Notes: a model not told the origin generated them from the letters alone. Counted from the stretch's first letter, positions 44,070 to 53,703 are shown. The stretch is 64,000 nt of DNA from Saccharibacillus sp. CPCC 101409 (GCF_030518235.1 NZ_JAULSA010000002.1:124001-188000); one strand, 5' to 3'. Numbers and translations are program-made.

Positions 44070-44723
44070 ATGCTGGATTTCTCCATTTTGACGAATCATC
44101 TGCCGGAGTACGGGGAAGGGTTCCTGAATACGATCAAAGCGAGCGTATTCGCTCTGCTCGGAAGCTTTGTGCTGGGAACGATCATAGCCGTCTTTCGGAT
44201 CAGCGGCTTCAAGCCGCTGCGGTTGATCGGGGCCGCGTATGTGGAATTTATCCGCAATATTCCTATTCTGATCGTGGTGCTGTTCTTTTTCCTGGGACTG
44301 CCTTCGCTCGGGTTCAAGCTGGACGGATTCCAGGCGGGGACGCTGGGGCTGACGGTATACACGGCCGCTTTTATCGCGGAAGCGATCCGCGCCGGCATCC
44401 AGTCCGTGCCGGCCGGACAAACGGAAGCGGCGCGCTCGTCGGGCATGACGTATATGCAGACCATGCTGCACGTTGTTCTGCCGCAGGCGATCAAGCTGGT
44501 TATTCCGCCGCTAAGCAACCAGTTTATCAATCTGATCAAAAATTCGTCCGTGCTCACGATCGTATCGGGATTCGATCTGATGTATTTTGCCGATATCATC
44601 AGCAGCGAAACGTACGTCACGTTCAGTACGTATATTTTCGCCGCCGTGTTCTATCTGCTGCTGACTCTGCCGCTCAGCTTCGCCGCGCTGGCGCTGGAGA
44701 AGCGTCTGGCCCGAAGCGCCTGA
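44070..44723 (+). CDS. Amino acid ABC transporter permease
   Basis: 217 aa, PAAT permease. The EAA-like loop is AGQTEAARSSGMTYMQTMLH and ends VLPQAIKLVIPPLSNQFINL. Five helices predicted. AAGGAGG lies before the ATG. It partners the permease at 44778. Confidence 0.93.
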   Translation: MLDFSILTNHLPEYGEGFLNTIKASVFALLGSFVLGTIIAVFRISGFKPLRLIGAAYVEFIRNIPILIVVLFFFLGLPSLGFKLDGFQAGTLGLTVYTAAFIAEAIRAGIQSVPAGQTEAARSSGMTYMQTMLHVVLPQAIKLVIPPLSNQFINLIKNSSVLTIVSGFDLMYFADIISSETYVTFSTYIFAAVFYLLLTLPLSFAALALEKRLARSA

Positions 44724-44777
44724 TCGCGGCCCGCCCGCGCAAAGCGCAAAGAAAGCAAACGGAAAGGAGAGAATCCT

Positions 44778-45428
44778 ATGGACTTTGCAGGCGCCTATTC
44801 GCCGGACAACCTGCGTTTTCTGGCGGACGGGCTTAAATTGACGCTTTACGTTGCCGCCGTTTCGATCGTGCTCAGCTTCGTATTCGGCACGATTGTCGGA
44901 ACGCTGCGCTATATGCGGGTCCCCGTGCTGTCGCCGGTGCTTGCGGTGATCGTGGAGACGCTGCGCAATCTGCCGCTGCTGCTGATTATTTTCTTTATCC
45001 AGTTCGCGCTGCCGGAAATCGGGTTCAAATTCACCGTGACCGCCGGCGTCATTACGGCGCTGACGCTGTTCGAAGCGGCGATGATCTCCGAGATCGTGCG
45101 CGCCGGGCTTCAGTCGATTCCGAAAGGACAGACCGAGGCCGCCCGTTCGTCGGGGCTCGGCACCTATCAGACGCTGCGCTATATCGTGCTGCCGCAGGGG
45201 TTGCGCCGGATGGTGCCGCCGCTCGTCAGCCAGTTTATCTCGCTGCTCAAAGACACATCGCTGGCCGTGATCGTCGCGCTGGCCGAGCTGATGCACAACG
45301 CGCAGATCGTCATGGCGCAGAACCACAACTATCCGATCCCGATCCTGCTGCTGATCGCTCTGGTTTATTTCGCAATCAATTATACGCTGTCGCTGCTGTC
45401 GCGCAGACTCGAAGCGCGTACGACCTGA
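44778..45428 (+). CDS. Amino acid ABC transporter permease
   Basis: 216 aa, paralogue of the preceding gene product (KGQTEAARSSGLGTYQTLRY, VLPQGLRRMVPPLVSQFISL). GAAAGGAGAG before the ATG. It ends the operon; a GC-rich hairpin follows at 45454. Confidence 0.93.
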   Translation: MDFAGAYSPDNLRFLADGLKLTLYVAAVSIVLSFVFGTIVGTLRYMRVPVLSPVLAVIVETLRNLPLLLIIFFIQFALPEIGFKFTVTAGVITALTLFEAAMISEIVRAGLQSIPKGQTEAARSSGLGTYQTLRYIVLPQGLRRMVPPLVSQFISLLKDTSLAVIVALAELMHNAQIVMAQNHNYPIPILLLIALVYFAINYTLSLLSRRLEARTT

Positions 45429-45453
45429 TCTTTGTGCAAAAAAGTATTCGCCG

Positions 45454-45477
45454 CCCGGCTTCCTTCTGGAAGCCGGG
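45454..45477. terminator. Hairpin after the amino acid transporter operon
   Basis: CCCGGCTTCC and GGAAGCCGGG with a TTCT loop, perfect 10-bp arms. The T tract is weak, so termination strength is uncertain. Confidence 0.55.
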
Positions 45478-45671
45478 TTCGGTGCGTTAACCAATAGGCG
45501 CTCTCCGGCGTAAACCGGATAATTTTGCGCGGTCCACGGCCTGAAAACGCATCGTGGAGAAGCGGATTTGTGATATGGTAATAATTAAGCGATTTTTTAG
45601 TGGCGGCGCGTCGTCAAAGCGTTGTGCAGACGTTCCGGCGGCGTGCGCGCGGCAAAGGAGAACAGCGGACC

Positions 45672-46964
45672 ATGCAGGCCTTTTTCCGCAATGAAAAAGT
45701 ACAAATGTTCGCGGTCGCGCTGGGAACGGCGGCGGCCGGCGAATTCAAGATCAATCCGGTGCCGGGCGATCTGTTCCGCATCGGGCTCGGCGGCAGCGCT
45801 TTTCTGCTGTTCCTGCTGCTGATGAACCGGCTTCCCTTTATCAAAACGGGGCTGTGGACGGCGGCGGTCGTCGTCGCGTTCCGCACGCTGCTCGATCTGG
45901 TCTTCGCGCCCGCCGGCGGCTTCAGGCTGAGCGGCGAGCTGGCGGTGCATATCTCGGGCGGGCTTTATTACCTGGTGTTCGCGCTCGGCATGCGGACGAT
46001 CCAGCGGCGGATCGAGCGCATGAATCCGCTGCTGCTCGGCGCGGTCTGCGCCGGCATCGACCTGACGTCCAACACGGCGGAGATGTGCTGCCGCTGGCTG
46101 CTGAACGGCTCGGATATTTCCAACGCGGCGACCTGGGGCTATATCGCGCTGGTAGGCGCGGTACGCGGATTTTTTATGACGGGATTGTACAGCAGCATCG
46201 CCGTCAGCCAGATCCGGGCGCTGAATCTGGAGCAGAACAAGCGGATGGAACAGATGCTGGCGGTCAGTTCCGGCCTGTACGGCGAAGTGTTCTATTTGCG
46301 CAAGTCGATGGACGCGATCGAACATGCGACCGGCAGCGGCTACAGGCTGTACGCCGATCTCAAGCGCGAAGGGCTGGCCGACTTCAGCCGCCGCCAACTT
46401 GCGATCACGCAGGAAATGCACGAAGTCAAAAAAGATTCGCAGCGGATTGCGGCCGGTCTGCTCAAGCTGTTCGAACAGGAAGCGAAAACGCGGCTGTCGC
46501 TGGGTGAGATCGCCCGTTATGCGGTACGCGGCAACCAGAAATACGCGATGATGCTGAGCAAGCAGATCGTGTTCGATGTGCGGATCAGAGCGGATTATCA
46601 CACATCCGAGCATCTGCCGCTGCTGTCCCTGCTCAACAACCTGCTTGCGAACGCGGTGGAAGCGATCGACCGGTCGGGCGCGGTCGGACTGGAAATCTAT
46701 ACGGACAACGACGATACAGTGCTGCTGGTAACCGATACCGGCCCGGGAATCCCCGAGAAAGACCGCGAGCTTGTATTCGAACCGGGCTTTACGACCAAGT
46801 TCGGGCGCGAAGGCTCGGCGGCGACCGGGATCGGGCTGTCGCATGTCCACGATATCGCGCAGACGCTGGGCGGAGAGATCCGGCTGTTCCTGCCCGCGGG
46901 AGACGTGTGGAGCACGGCGTTCGAAGCCGTTTTTGCCACGGAGGCGCTGAATAAGGGGGAATAG
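45672..46964 (+). CDS. Sensor histidine kinase, GHKL type (GlnK-like)
   Basis: 430 aa from the ATG at 45672 (AAAGGAG 11 nt upstream); an in-frame start at 45600 lacks a ribosome binding site. Five or six N-terminal helices to about residue 180, then a linker with MHEVKKDSQRIAAGLLKLFE and a GHKL ATPase with NNLLANAVEAID (N box), TDTGPGIPEKD (G1) and TKFGREGSAATGIGLSHVHD (G2). There is no clear His-box like that of classical kinases. It resembles Bacillus GlnK (YcbA) and is coupled to a YcbB-type regulator 4 bp downstream. Confidence 0.87.
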   Translation: MQAFFRNEKVQMFAVALGTAAAGEFKINPVPGDLFRIGLGGSAFLLFLLLMNRLPFIKTGLWTAAVVVAFRTLLDLVFAPAGGFRLSGELAVHISGGLYYLVFALGMRTIQRRIERMNPLLLGAVCAGIDLTSNTAEMCCRWLLNGSDISNAATWGYIALVGAVRGFFMTGLYSSIAVSQIRALNLEQNKRMEQMLAVSSGLYGEVFYLRKSMDAIEHATGSGYRLYADLKREGLADFSRRQLAITQEMHEVKKDSQRIAAGLLKLFEQEAKTRLSLGEIARYAVRGNQKYAMMLSKQIVFDVRIRADYHTSEHLPLLSLLNNLLANAVEAIDRSGAVGLEIYTDNDDTVLLVTDTGPGIPEKDRELVFEPGFTTKFGREGSAATGIGLSHVHDIAQTLGGEIRLFLPAGDVWSTAFEAVFATEALNKGE

Positions 46965-46968
46965 ACGC

Positions 46969-47883
46969 ATGGCGTCTTTTTGTATTATCGACGACGATCC
47001 GGCAGTGCGCGCGATGCTGTCGAATATTATAGAAGAAAGCGGGCTGGGCGAAGTGGTCGGCACGGCGAGGGGCGGTGAAGAAGGCGCGCGGGTCGTGTTC
47101 GATACCCGGCCCGATATCGTCCTGATCGACTGGCTGATGCCGGACCAGGACGGACTCGAAACGCTGGAGCAGCTCAAAGCCCAGGGTTTCCGGGGCAAGT
47201 GCGTGATGATCTCGCAGATCGAAGACCGGGAAATGGTCGGCGAAGCGTACCGTTCGGGCATCGAATTTTTTATCCGCAAGCCGATCAACCGGATCGAGGT
47301 GGAGACGGTGCTGGGCAGGGTCGGCGAGCACTCGGAACTCAGCCGCTACCTGAGCGAGCTCCGTTCTTCGCTGTCGCGGCTGGAGCGGATCGGCCAGGCG
47401 CCGCCGGGCCGCGCCTTCGAGCCTTCGTCCAAACGCAGAAGCGCGTCCGACGTGCTGCGCCCGATCTATATGAACCTGGGCATTCTCGGCGAAGCGGGCT
47501 GCGCGGATATGACGGCGATCATGGAGAATCTGCTGCGCCGGGGACAGCCCGACTGCTTTCCGCCGCTGCGCCGGCTGTACGAGGAAGCGGCCGCGGTTCA
47601 CAAAGCTTCGCCGAAGGAGATCGACAAAGAAGCGAAAGCGGTCGAGCAGCGCATCCGGCGTACGATTACCGCCGCGCTGACGCATCTGGCGTCGCTCGGA
47701 TTGACCGATTACGGCAATCCCAAATTCGAACACTACGCGCCGCTGTATTTCGATTTCGAAGACGTGCGGGCCAAGATGAAAGAGATCGACGAAGGACACG
47801 GCGACGGCAGGAACAAAGTCGGCATCAAAAAGTTTTTGCAGGTGATGTACCTGGAGATGAAGGATCGGCTGGAGGCGGAATGA
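46969..47883 (+). CDS. Response regulator with YcbB/GlnL-type output domain
   Basis: 304 aa. Receiver domain at 1-120 with IIDDDP, the acceptor Asp in VLIDWLMPDQDG and Lys in FIRKPINRIE. The C-terminal half (SDVLRPIYMNLGILGEAGCA to FEDVRAKMKEIDEGHG and KKFLQVMYLEMKDRL) matches the YcbB domain of GlnL, the regulator of glutamine utilisation in Bacillus subtilis. The likely target is the transporter operon just upstream, an inference from position. Confidence 0.88.
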   Translation: MASFCIIDDDPAVRAMLSNIIEESGLGEVVGTARGGEEGARVVFDTRPDIVLIDWLMPDQDGLETLEQLKAQGFRGKCVMISQIEDREMVGEAYRSGIEFFIRKPINRIEVETVLGRVGEHSELSRYLSELRSSLSRLERIGQAPPGRAFEPSSKRRSASDVLRPIYMNLGILGEAGCADMTAIMENLLRRGQPDCFPPLRRLYEEAAAVHKASPKEIDKEAKAVEQRIRRTITAALTHLASLGLTDYGNPKFEHYAPLYFDFEDVRAKMKEIDEGHGDGRNKVGIKKFLQVMYLEMKDRLEAE

Positions 47884-47907
47884 GCAAAAGCTTATTCCGT
47901 TTTTTTG
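47876..47907 (+). terminator. Terminator overlapping the response regulator stop codon
   Basis: CGGAATGAGC, AAAA loop, GCTTATTCCG with one G-T pair, then seven or eight T. The TGA stop (47881-47883) lies inside the stem. Confidence 0.85.
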
Positions 47908-48061
47908 TTTTTTAATAGGAAGGGTTTTGCCTTATCAATGTTTTGTATAAGCAAATCGAAAAACTCTATTAGCCCGGAAGCATTTCGAGTGATAAAGTTA
48001 ACAGCAATCAATCCCGAGTAAACAAGTGGGTGATGTAAAAATTAAAGCGGGGGTGCGCAAC
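47908..48061 (+). promoter_or_regulatory. Leader of the acetyltransferase-transporter-deacylase operon
   Basis: A possible promoter is TTGTAT (47943-47948), 17 bp, CTATTA (47966-47971). The leader is then about 85 nt. I found no T-box, S-box or clear repressor palindrome. Confidence 0.35.
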
Positions 48062-48589
48062 ATGAGTGAAGTTTTCCGGAGAGCGGAAGCCAAAGACGCG
48101 GAGCGTCTGGCCGATATTACGTACCGCGCCTACGAGCTGATTCGCGAGCTCGGCCTGCACTGGCCCGCGGCCCATGCCGATCTGCCGCTGGTGCTGCAAA
48201 ATATCGGGGAAAACGAATGTTATCTGCTCGAAGAAGACGGCAATCCGGTGGCGACGGTGACGCTGTCCACGAACGGGGAAAGCAAAGCGATCACGGAATT
48301 TCCTTTCGTCAAATGGTTCGCCGTCGATCCCGAGGTGTCGAACAAAGGTTACGGCGGACGGCTGCTCGACTGGGTCGAACGCGAGATCGTGCTGGGCAAA
48401 CACGGACACCGCGAAGTCACGCTGGCGACGGCGCAGAAGCATCCGTGGCTGGTAGAGATGTACGAACGCCGGGGGTACGAACGCATTTTGGAGCTCGACG
48501 CGAAGAACGGGGACGGCATCATGTACCTGCTTCGCAAAAATATCGCGGATTACAGCTATGCCGATCCTTATTCGGTCCAAAGGGGATAA
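48062..48589 (+). CDS. GNAT family N-acetyltransferase
   Basis: 175 aa from the ATG at 48062. GNAT motif A is VDPEVSNKGYGGRLLDWVER with the acetyl-CoA loop; YERRGYERI is motif B. The gene leads an operon with an amino acid importer and an M20 deacylase. In Bacillus, YtmI/SnaA and YxeL/SnaB acetylate imported sulfur compounds such as S-(2-succino)cysteine in operons of this shape. The assignment to that pathway is an inference from gene order. Confidence 0.85.
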   Translation: MSEVFRRAEAKDAERLADITYRAYELIRELGLHWPAAHADLPLVLQNIGENECYLLEEDGNPVATVTLSTNGESKAITEFPFVKWFAVDPEVSNKGYGGRLLDWVEREIVLGKHGHREVTLATAQKHPWLVEMYERRGYERILELDAKNGDGIMYLLRKNIADYSYADPYSVQRG

Positions 48590-48596
48590 TAAAAAG

Positions 48597-49436
48597 ATGA
48601 GAAAAAGAAAAAGTTGGCTGAGCGTATCCGCTCTGGGGTTGATGCTGCTGTCTTCCGGCTGCGGAAACGGCGGCGAACCGGCGGCGCAGGCTTCCGCCAG
48701 CGGCGAGTCGGGCGCGGGCGTAACGAAGATCGTGGTGGGGACGGGAACGGCTTTTCCGAAAGTGTGCTTTATCGACGAAAACGGCAAGCTGACCGGATTC
48801 GACGTGGAGCTGCTGCGCAAGATCGACGAGCTGCTGCCGCAGTACGAATTCGATTTTCAAACGATGGATTTCAGCAATCTGCTGCTCAGTCTGGAAACGG
48901 ACAAAATCGATCTGGTCGCGCACGTGATGGAGAAAAATCCGGAGCGCGAGCAGAAATACCATTTCAACGCCGAAGCGTACGCGCACTGGCGCAACCGGAT
49001 CGTCGTCGCCAAAACCAACGATTCGATCCGGTCGCTGGACGATCTCCAGGGCAAAAAGGTGCTGACCGGCGCGACGAGCGCCGAAGCGCAAATTCTCGAA
49101 AACTACAATAAAGAGCACGACAAAAAAATCGACATCGTATACCAGAGCGGCCAGGCCAACGACACGGTCAGCCAGCTGGTGTCCGGACGCGTCGACGCAA
49201 CGATCGCGGCCGACTTCGTCGTGCCGGTGATCGATCCGCAGGGGCAGCTGAAGCAGGTGGGCGAAGAGCTGACGTCGGACGACGTGCTGTACGTGTTCCG
49301 CAAAGACGACGCCGACTCGGACAAGCTGTCCGACGCCATCGACGGAGCGGTCAAAGAACTCAAAGAAGACGGCACGCTGAGCAAGCTGAGCGTCGAATGG
49401 CTGGGCAGCGACGTAACGGGCGACCACGCAAAGTAA
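48597..49436 (+). CDS. Amino acid-binding lipoprotein of an ABC transporter
   Basis: 279 aa from the ATG at 48597, 8 bp after the acetyltransferase. Lipobox LLSSGC near residue 19. Mature motifs FIDENGKLTGFDVELLRKID and MDFSNLLLSLETDKIDLVAH are those of PAAT binding proteins of the TcyJ/TcyK/YxeM branch (cystine-like compounds). Substrate not certain. Confidence 0.9.
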   Translation: MRKRKSWLSVSALGLMLLSSGCGNGGEPAAQASASGESGAGVTKIVVGTGTAFPKVCFIDENGKLTGFDVELLRKIDELLPQYEFDFQTMDFSNLLLSLETDKIDLVAHVMEKNPEREQKYHFNAEAYAHWRNRIVVAKTNDSIRSLDDLQGKKVLTGATSAEAQILENYNKEHDKKIDIVYQSGQANDTVSQLVSGRVDATIAADFVVPVIDPQGQLKQVGEELTSDDVLYVFRKDDADSDKLSDAIDGAVKELKEDGTLSKLSVEWLGSDVTGDHAK

Positions 49437-49476
49437 AGCCGGCGCACACTTTTACAAGGAAGAAAGGAGGATTTCG

Positions 49477-50259
49477 ATGGGCGCGTCTTTTGACATCGGC
49501 TACGTGTTCTCGTTCCTGCCGAAGCTGCTGGACACGCTGGGCGTGACGCTTCTGATCGTGGCCGGTTCGCTGCTGACGGGGATCGTGGCCGGATTTCTGG
49601 TCGCGCTCCCCCGCATGTACAAAATCCCGGTGCTGCGCGCGCTGTCCGGCGTTTATCTGTCTTTTTTCCGGGGCACGCCGATTCTGATCCAGCTGTTCCT
49701 GTTCTATTACGGACTGCCGGAGCTGCTCAAGCCGCTGGGATTCGATCTCAGCCGCGCGCCGGTCATGCTGTTCGTTATTCTCGCTTACGGGCTGCACACC
49801 GGCGCATACGCGGCGGAGATGATCCGCGCCTCGGTCGAAGCGGTGGATCGCGGCCAGGTGGAAGCGGCTTACGCGGCGGGCATGACGCCTTATCAGGCGC
49901 TCTCGCGCATCGTGCTGCCGCAGGCGCTGGGCATCGCGGTGCCGGTGTTCTCGAACCTGGTCATCGCGCTGCTCAAAGACACGTCGCTGGCGTTTACGCT
50001 CGGCGTGATGGAGATGACGGGCAAAGCGCAGACGCTCGGCACGCTGACGCAGCATTTTGTCGAAACGTATATCGCTTTGGCGCTGATCTATCTGGTTATC
50101 AGTTTTACGCTGGAAAAAGTGCTGCTGGCGGCCGAACGGCGGTTGAACCGGCACGAAGCGCGCGAAGAACGGGTCGTCCGGCGGTTCGCGCTTGGAAAAA
50201 GGGGTTCGTACCGCGCCGCGTTGGCCGATATCGAGACCGGAAAAGGAGGCGGGATCTGA
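49477..50259 (+). CDS. Amino acid ABC transporter permease
   Basis: 260 aa PAAT permease with EAA loop [20 protein letters not shown] and [21 protein letters not shown] longer polar C-terminus than usual (about 40 residues, Arg-rich). AAAGGAGG precedes the ATG. Its TGA overlaps the next ATG by one base. Confidence 0.92.
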   Translation: MGASFDIGYVFSFLPKLLDTLGVTLLIVAGSLLTGIVAGFLVALPRMYKIPVLRALSGVYLSFFRGTPILIQLFLFYYGLPELLKPLGFDLSRAPVMLFVILAYGLHTGAYAAEMIRASVEAVDRGQVEAAYAAGMTPYQALSRIVLPQALGIAVPVFSNLVIALLKDTSLAFTLGVMEMTGKAQTLGTLTQHFVETYIALALIYLVISFTLEKVLLAAERRLNRHEAREERVVRRFALGKRGSYRAALADIETGKGGGI

Positions 50260-50969
50260 TGCAGCTCGATATTTCGTTTATTTGGACGGCGTTCCGGCAG
50301 ATCCTCGGCGCGATTCCGACGACCCTGTCCATTACGGCGGTGTCGGTGCTGGTCGGCTTCCTGATCGGGGCCGTTACGGCGCTCGCCCGATTGTACCGGG
50401 TGCCGGTGCTGTCGCAGGTCTCGTCGGCTTACGTCACGTTTATCCGCGGCACGCCGATGCTTACGCATCTGCTGCTGATCTATTTCGGCCTGCCGATGAT
50501 TATCGACGGCCTGGCCGGGCACTTCGGCTGGAGCTTCCGCTCCGCGTCGATCCCGATGATCGGCTTTGCCTACATCTCGTTCTCGATTACGGCCGGCGCG
50601 TATATGTCGGAAGTGGTGCGCGCCGGACTGCTCGCCGTGGACAAAGGGCAGACGGAAGCCGCCCATTCGGTCGGCATGACGACGCCGCAGGCGCTGCGGC
50701 GGATCTTGTTTCCGCAGGCGCTGGCGGCCGCGCTGCCCAATCTGTCGAATTCGGTGATCGGCATGCTGCACGGTTCGACGCTCGCTTTTGCCGTATCGGT
50801 GGTCGATATCAACGCCAAAGCGCAGATCGTCGCTTCGACGAACTGGAAATTCTTCGAAGCGTATCTGGCCGCGGCGCTGATCTTCTGGGGGTTGACGGTC
50901 TTGATCGAACGGTCTTCGGCCTGGATCGAGAAACGGATCGGCGCATACAATCGGGGAGGTGTGGCATGA
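50259..50969 (+). CDS. Amino acid ABC transporter permease
   Basis: 236 aa PAAT permease, loop [20 protein letters not shown] and [20 protein letters not shown]. It starts on the last base of the upstream stop, with AAAGGAGGCGGG as ribosome binding site, and overlaps the ATPase gene by 4 bp. Confidence 0.93.
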   Translation: MQLDISFIWTAFRQILGAIPTTLSITAVSVLVGFLIGAVTALARLYRVPVLSQVSSAYVTFIRGTPMLTHLLLIYFGLPMIIDGLAGHFGWSFRSASIPMIGFAYISFSITAGAYMSEVVRAGLLAVDKGQTEAAHSVGMTTPQALRRILFPQALAAALPNLSNSVIGMLHGSTLAFAVSVVDINAKAQIVASTNWKFFEAYLAAALIFWGLTVLIERSSAWIEKRIGAYNRGGVA

Positions 50970-51718
50970 TCGAACTCAAAAATATTTCCAAATCGTTCTG
51001 GCGCCACGAGGTGCTTCGCAATATTAATCTGAATGTCGAGACGGGGGAAGTCGTGGTCATTCTCGGTCCGAGCGGATCGGGCAAAACGACGCTGCTGCGC
51101 TGTGTGAATTATCTGGAGAAGCCGGCGGGCGGAGAGATCGCCGTCGGCGATTTCCGGATGGACTGCGCCCGGGCGAAGCGCGGCGACGTGCTGCGGCTGC
51201 GGCGCAAAACGGCGATGGTGTTCCAGCAGTACAATCTGTTCCGGCACAAAACGGCGCTGGAGAATGTGATGGAGGCGCTGCTCGTCGTCAAAAAGCTCCC
51301 GCCGAAAGAAGCGCGCGGCCGCAGCGTCTCGCTGCTGGAAAAAGTCGGGCTCGGCGACAAGCTGGACGCTTATCCGAGCCGGCTGTCCGGCGGCCAGCAG
51401 CAGCGCGTCGGCATCGCCCGGGCGCTGGCGCTGGAGCCGGAAGTGATCCTGTTCGACGAGCCGACGTCCGCGCTCGATCCCGAACTTGTCGGCGAAGTGC
51501 TGGAAGTCATCCGCAATATCGCCCGCGAAGGCATCACCATGATCGTGGTCACGCACGAAATGGGCTTTGCCCGCGACGTGGCGAACCGCGTCGTGTTTAT
51601 GGACGGCGGAGTCGTCGTCGAGGAAGGGACGCCGGACGAAGTGTTTCAGCGGCCGCGCGAAGAGCGGACGAAGCAGTTTCTCCGGCGGATAACGCCGGAA
51701 GCCAATTACTCGATTTAG
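50966..51718 (+). CDS. Amino acid ABC transporter ATPase (PAAT)
   Basis: 250 aa from the ATG at 50966 (GGGGAGGT upstream, overlapping the permease stop). Walker [10 protein letters not shown], signature LSGGQQQR, Walker [14 protein letters not shown] and [14 protein letters not shown]. Order binding protein, permease, permease, ATPase resembles tcy/yxe loci. Confidence 0.94.
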   Translation: MIELKNISKSFWRHEVLRNINLNVETGEVVVILGPSGSGKTTLLRCVNYLEKPAGGEIAVGDFRMDCARAKRGDVLRLRRKTAMVFQQYNLFRHKTALENVMEALLVVKKLPPKEARGRSVSLLEKVGLGDKLDAYPSRLSGGQQQRVGIARALALEPEVILFDEPTSALDPELVGEVLEVIRNIAREGITMIVVTHEMGFARDVANRVVFMDGGVVVEEGTPDEVFQRPREERTKQFLRRITPEANYSI

Positions 51719-51755
51719 TCCCTTTTTATCCCCGTAGGAAAGGAGATCTGCTCAA

Positions 51756-52967
51756 ATGACGCGAGACACGGAGAGTCCAAGCGCCGTTACCGGCGAAACG
51801 CAAGCGGGAGGGACCGAACGGTCCGCCGTGCCGACGCCCGAGCGCTGGATCGCGATCCGCCGGCATCTGCACCGCTATCCGGAGCTGTCGGGCGAGGAAT
51901 ACGGGACGACCGCTTATTTGCGCGAACAGCTGGAAGCCATCGGCGTGCGCATCGTCGATTACGGTCTCAAGACCGGCCTGATCGCCGAGATCGGCAGCGG
52001 CGAAGGGCCTATTGCGGCGCTGCGCGCGGATATCGACGCGCTGCCGATCCAAGAAGAGACCGGGCTGCCCTACGCCTCGGTCCATGACGGGCGCATGCAC
52101 GCCTGCGGCCACGACTTTCACGCCGCGGCCCTGATCGGCGCGGCGCAGACGCTCAAGCTGCGCGAGAGCGGGCTGCCGGGCACGGTCCGGCTGCTGTTTC
52201 AGCCCGCCGAGGAGCGGGCCAAAGGCGCGAAGCAGCTGATTGAAGCCGGGGCGCTGAAAGGCGTCGGAGCGATTATCGGGCAGCACAACAAGCCCGACCT
52301 GCCGGTCGGCACGATCGGGATCTCGGCGGGGCCGATCATGGCGGCGTCGGACGGCTTTACGGTGACCGTCAAAGGCGCCGCCGCGCACGCGGCCGTGCCC
52401 GAGGCCGGCATCGATCCGATCGTCACGGCTTCGCATATCGTGACGGCGCTGCAAACGATCGCGGGCCGCAGCATCGGCGCGCACGAACGCGCGGTCGTCA
52501 GCGTAACCCAGATCCACGCGGGCAATACGTGGAACGTCATCCCCGATACGGCCGTGCTGCACGGCACGATCCGGTCGTTCGACGAAGACGTGCGCCGCGT
52601 CGTCAAAAAGCGCTTCGCGGAAATCGCCGGCGGCGTGGCCGCGGCTTTCGGGGCGGAAGCGTCCGTGCGCTGGAGCGGCGGTCCGCCGCCCGTCGTCAAC
52701 GACGCCGAGCTGGCGCGGCTGGCCGAAGCTTCGGCCGAATCTCTCGGCCTGAAGGCGGCTGCCGGGATCACTTCGCCTGCCAGCGAAGACTTTTCTTTTT
52801 ACCAGCGGGAAGTTCCCGGCTTGTTTCTGTTTGTCGGTACCTCCGGCAGCCGGGAATGGCATCATCCCGCCTTCGAACTGGACGAAGCGGCGCTGCCGGA
52901 TGCCGCCGCGCTGCTGGCGGACGCGGCGGTCAGGGCGCTGGAGCATCTGGGGCGTAAAGCCGATTAG
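51756..52967 (+). CDS. M20 family amidohydrolase/deacylase (YxeP/HipO-like)
   Basis: 403 aa. Metal-binding HACGHDFHAAAL near residue 112, catalytic Glu in PAEERAKGA near residue 150, the His in GQHNKPDL and the C-terminal SEDFSFY and HHPAFELDE. It hydrolyses N-acyl amino acids; in the Bacillus yxe pathway SndB deacetylates the acetylated intermediate. GAAAGGAGA precedes the ATG, 37 bp after the ATPase. The first 27 residues are extra compared with typical members. Confidence 0.9.
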   Translation: MTRDTESPSAVTGETQAGGTERSAVPTPERWIAIRRHLHRYPELSGEEYGTTAYLREQLEAIGVRIVDYGLKTGLIAEIGSGEGPIAALRADIDALPIQEETGLPYASVHDGRMHACGHDFHAAALIGAAQTLKLRESGLPGTVRLLFQPAEERAKGAKQLIEAGALKGVGAIIGQHNKPDLPVGTIGISAGPIMAASDGFTVTVKGAAAHAAVPEAGIDPIVTASHIVTALQTIAGRSIGAHERAVVSVTQIHAGNTWNVIPDTAVLHGTIRSFDEDVRRVVKKRFAEIAGGVAAAFGAEASVRWSGGPPPVVNDAELARLAEASAESLGLKAAAGITSPASEDFSFYQREVPGLFLFVGTSGSREWHHPAFELDEAALPDAAALLADAAVRALEHLGRKAD

Positions 52968-53013
52968 AAAAAACGGGACAGACGGATTGCAGCAAACAAG
53001 GAGGACGAAACCA

Positions 53014-53496
53014 ATGAGCGAGTCGATCATCGAAGAGTTTTTGGAAACGGAGGTCCGTCTGCGGCGGGCGATCGAAGGGCTGGACGAAGAACGGTTAAGC
53101 TGGAAAGCGTCCCCGAACAGCTGGAGCGTCAAAGAAGTGCTCGGCCATCTGGTCGACCACAGCATCGTCGTGTCGTTCCGTATCCGCGCGGTACTGGCCG
53201 GAACGCAGGAGCGGCTGCCGGCATTCGCCCAGGACGCCTGGGTGGAAGGGCAGCATACGAACGAAGGCTCCGCGGCCGATATTCTGGAAGCATTCCATGC
53301 CGCGCTGCGGTATAACGGCCTGCTGCTGCGCCGGCTCGAACCGTCGGAGTGGGAGAAAAACGGCATAAACGCCCAGGGCGGTACAGTGAGTATCGCCGAT
53401 ATCGCGCGCGGCTTCTCCGCGCATGTGGAGCGCCATCTGGGACAGATCGACCGGATCAAGGCCGCGCAGGCGGAAGAGGCCGGGAAAGTGCGATAG
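53014..53496 (+). CDS. DinB-like protein
   Basis: 160 aa from the ATG at 53014 (AAGGAGG upstream). Four-helix bundle pattern with the metal His residues of the DinB_2 type: SWSVKEVLGHLVDHSIVVSF and FSAHVERHLGQIDRIK. DinB relatives include bacillithiol transferases and damage-induced proteins of unknown substrate. It may be the last gene of the preceding operon (46-bp gap). Confidence 0.85.
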   Translation: MSESIIEEFLETEVRLRRAIEGLDEERLSWKASPNSWSVKEVLGHLVDHSIVVSFRIRAVLAGTQERLPAFAQDAWVEGQHTNEGSAADILEAFHAALRYNGLLLRRLEPSEWEKNGINAQGGTVSIADIARGFSAHVERHLGQIDRIKAAQAEEAGKVR

Positions 53497-53523
53497 CGGA
53501 AGCGAAACCTAAGAAAATAAACA

Positions 53524-53560
53524 CAAAAAAGCCGACGGTTATCTGAATAACCGTCGGCTT
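53524..53560 (-). terminator. Terminator of tRNA-Pro (also faces the DinB gene)
   Basis: GCCGACGGTTAT and ATAACCGTCGGC with a 4-nt loop. On the minus strand six T follow (AAAAAA at about 53525-53530 on the plus strand). On the plus strand the T tract is interrupted. Confidence 0.8.
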
Positions 53561-53575
53561 CTCGTGTTCTTCGAA

Positions 53576-53649
53576 TCGAGACGACAGGATTCGAACCTGC
53601 GGCCTCTTACTCCCGAAGCAAGCGCTCTACCAAGCTGAGCTACGTCTCG
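53576..53649 (-). tRNA. tRNA-Pro (anticodon CGG)
   Basis: 74 nt. The acceptor stem CGAGACG/CGTCTCG is perfect, D arm GCTC/GAGC with AGCTTGGTA, anticodon stem CTTGC/GTAAG with loop TTCGGGA (anticodon CGG at 53613-53615 complement), T arm with GTTCGAATC. The C1-G72 pair and A73 are as expected for bacterial tRNA-Pro. CCA is not encoded. Confidence 0.96.
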
Positions 53650-53674
53650 AAGAAATCATTTCTTACAAAACTAG

Positions 53675-53703
53675 ATTATACGCTCTGCCTAACTTGCTGT
53701 CAA
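53675..53703 (-). promoter_or_regulatory. Promoter of tRNA-Pro
   Basis: On the minus strand TTGACA (53703-53698), exactly 17 bp, TATAAT (53680-53675): full sigma-A consensus, as expected for a tRNA gene. Confidence 0.9.
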
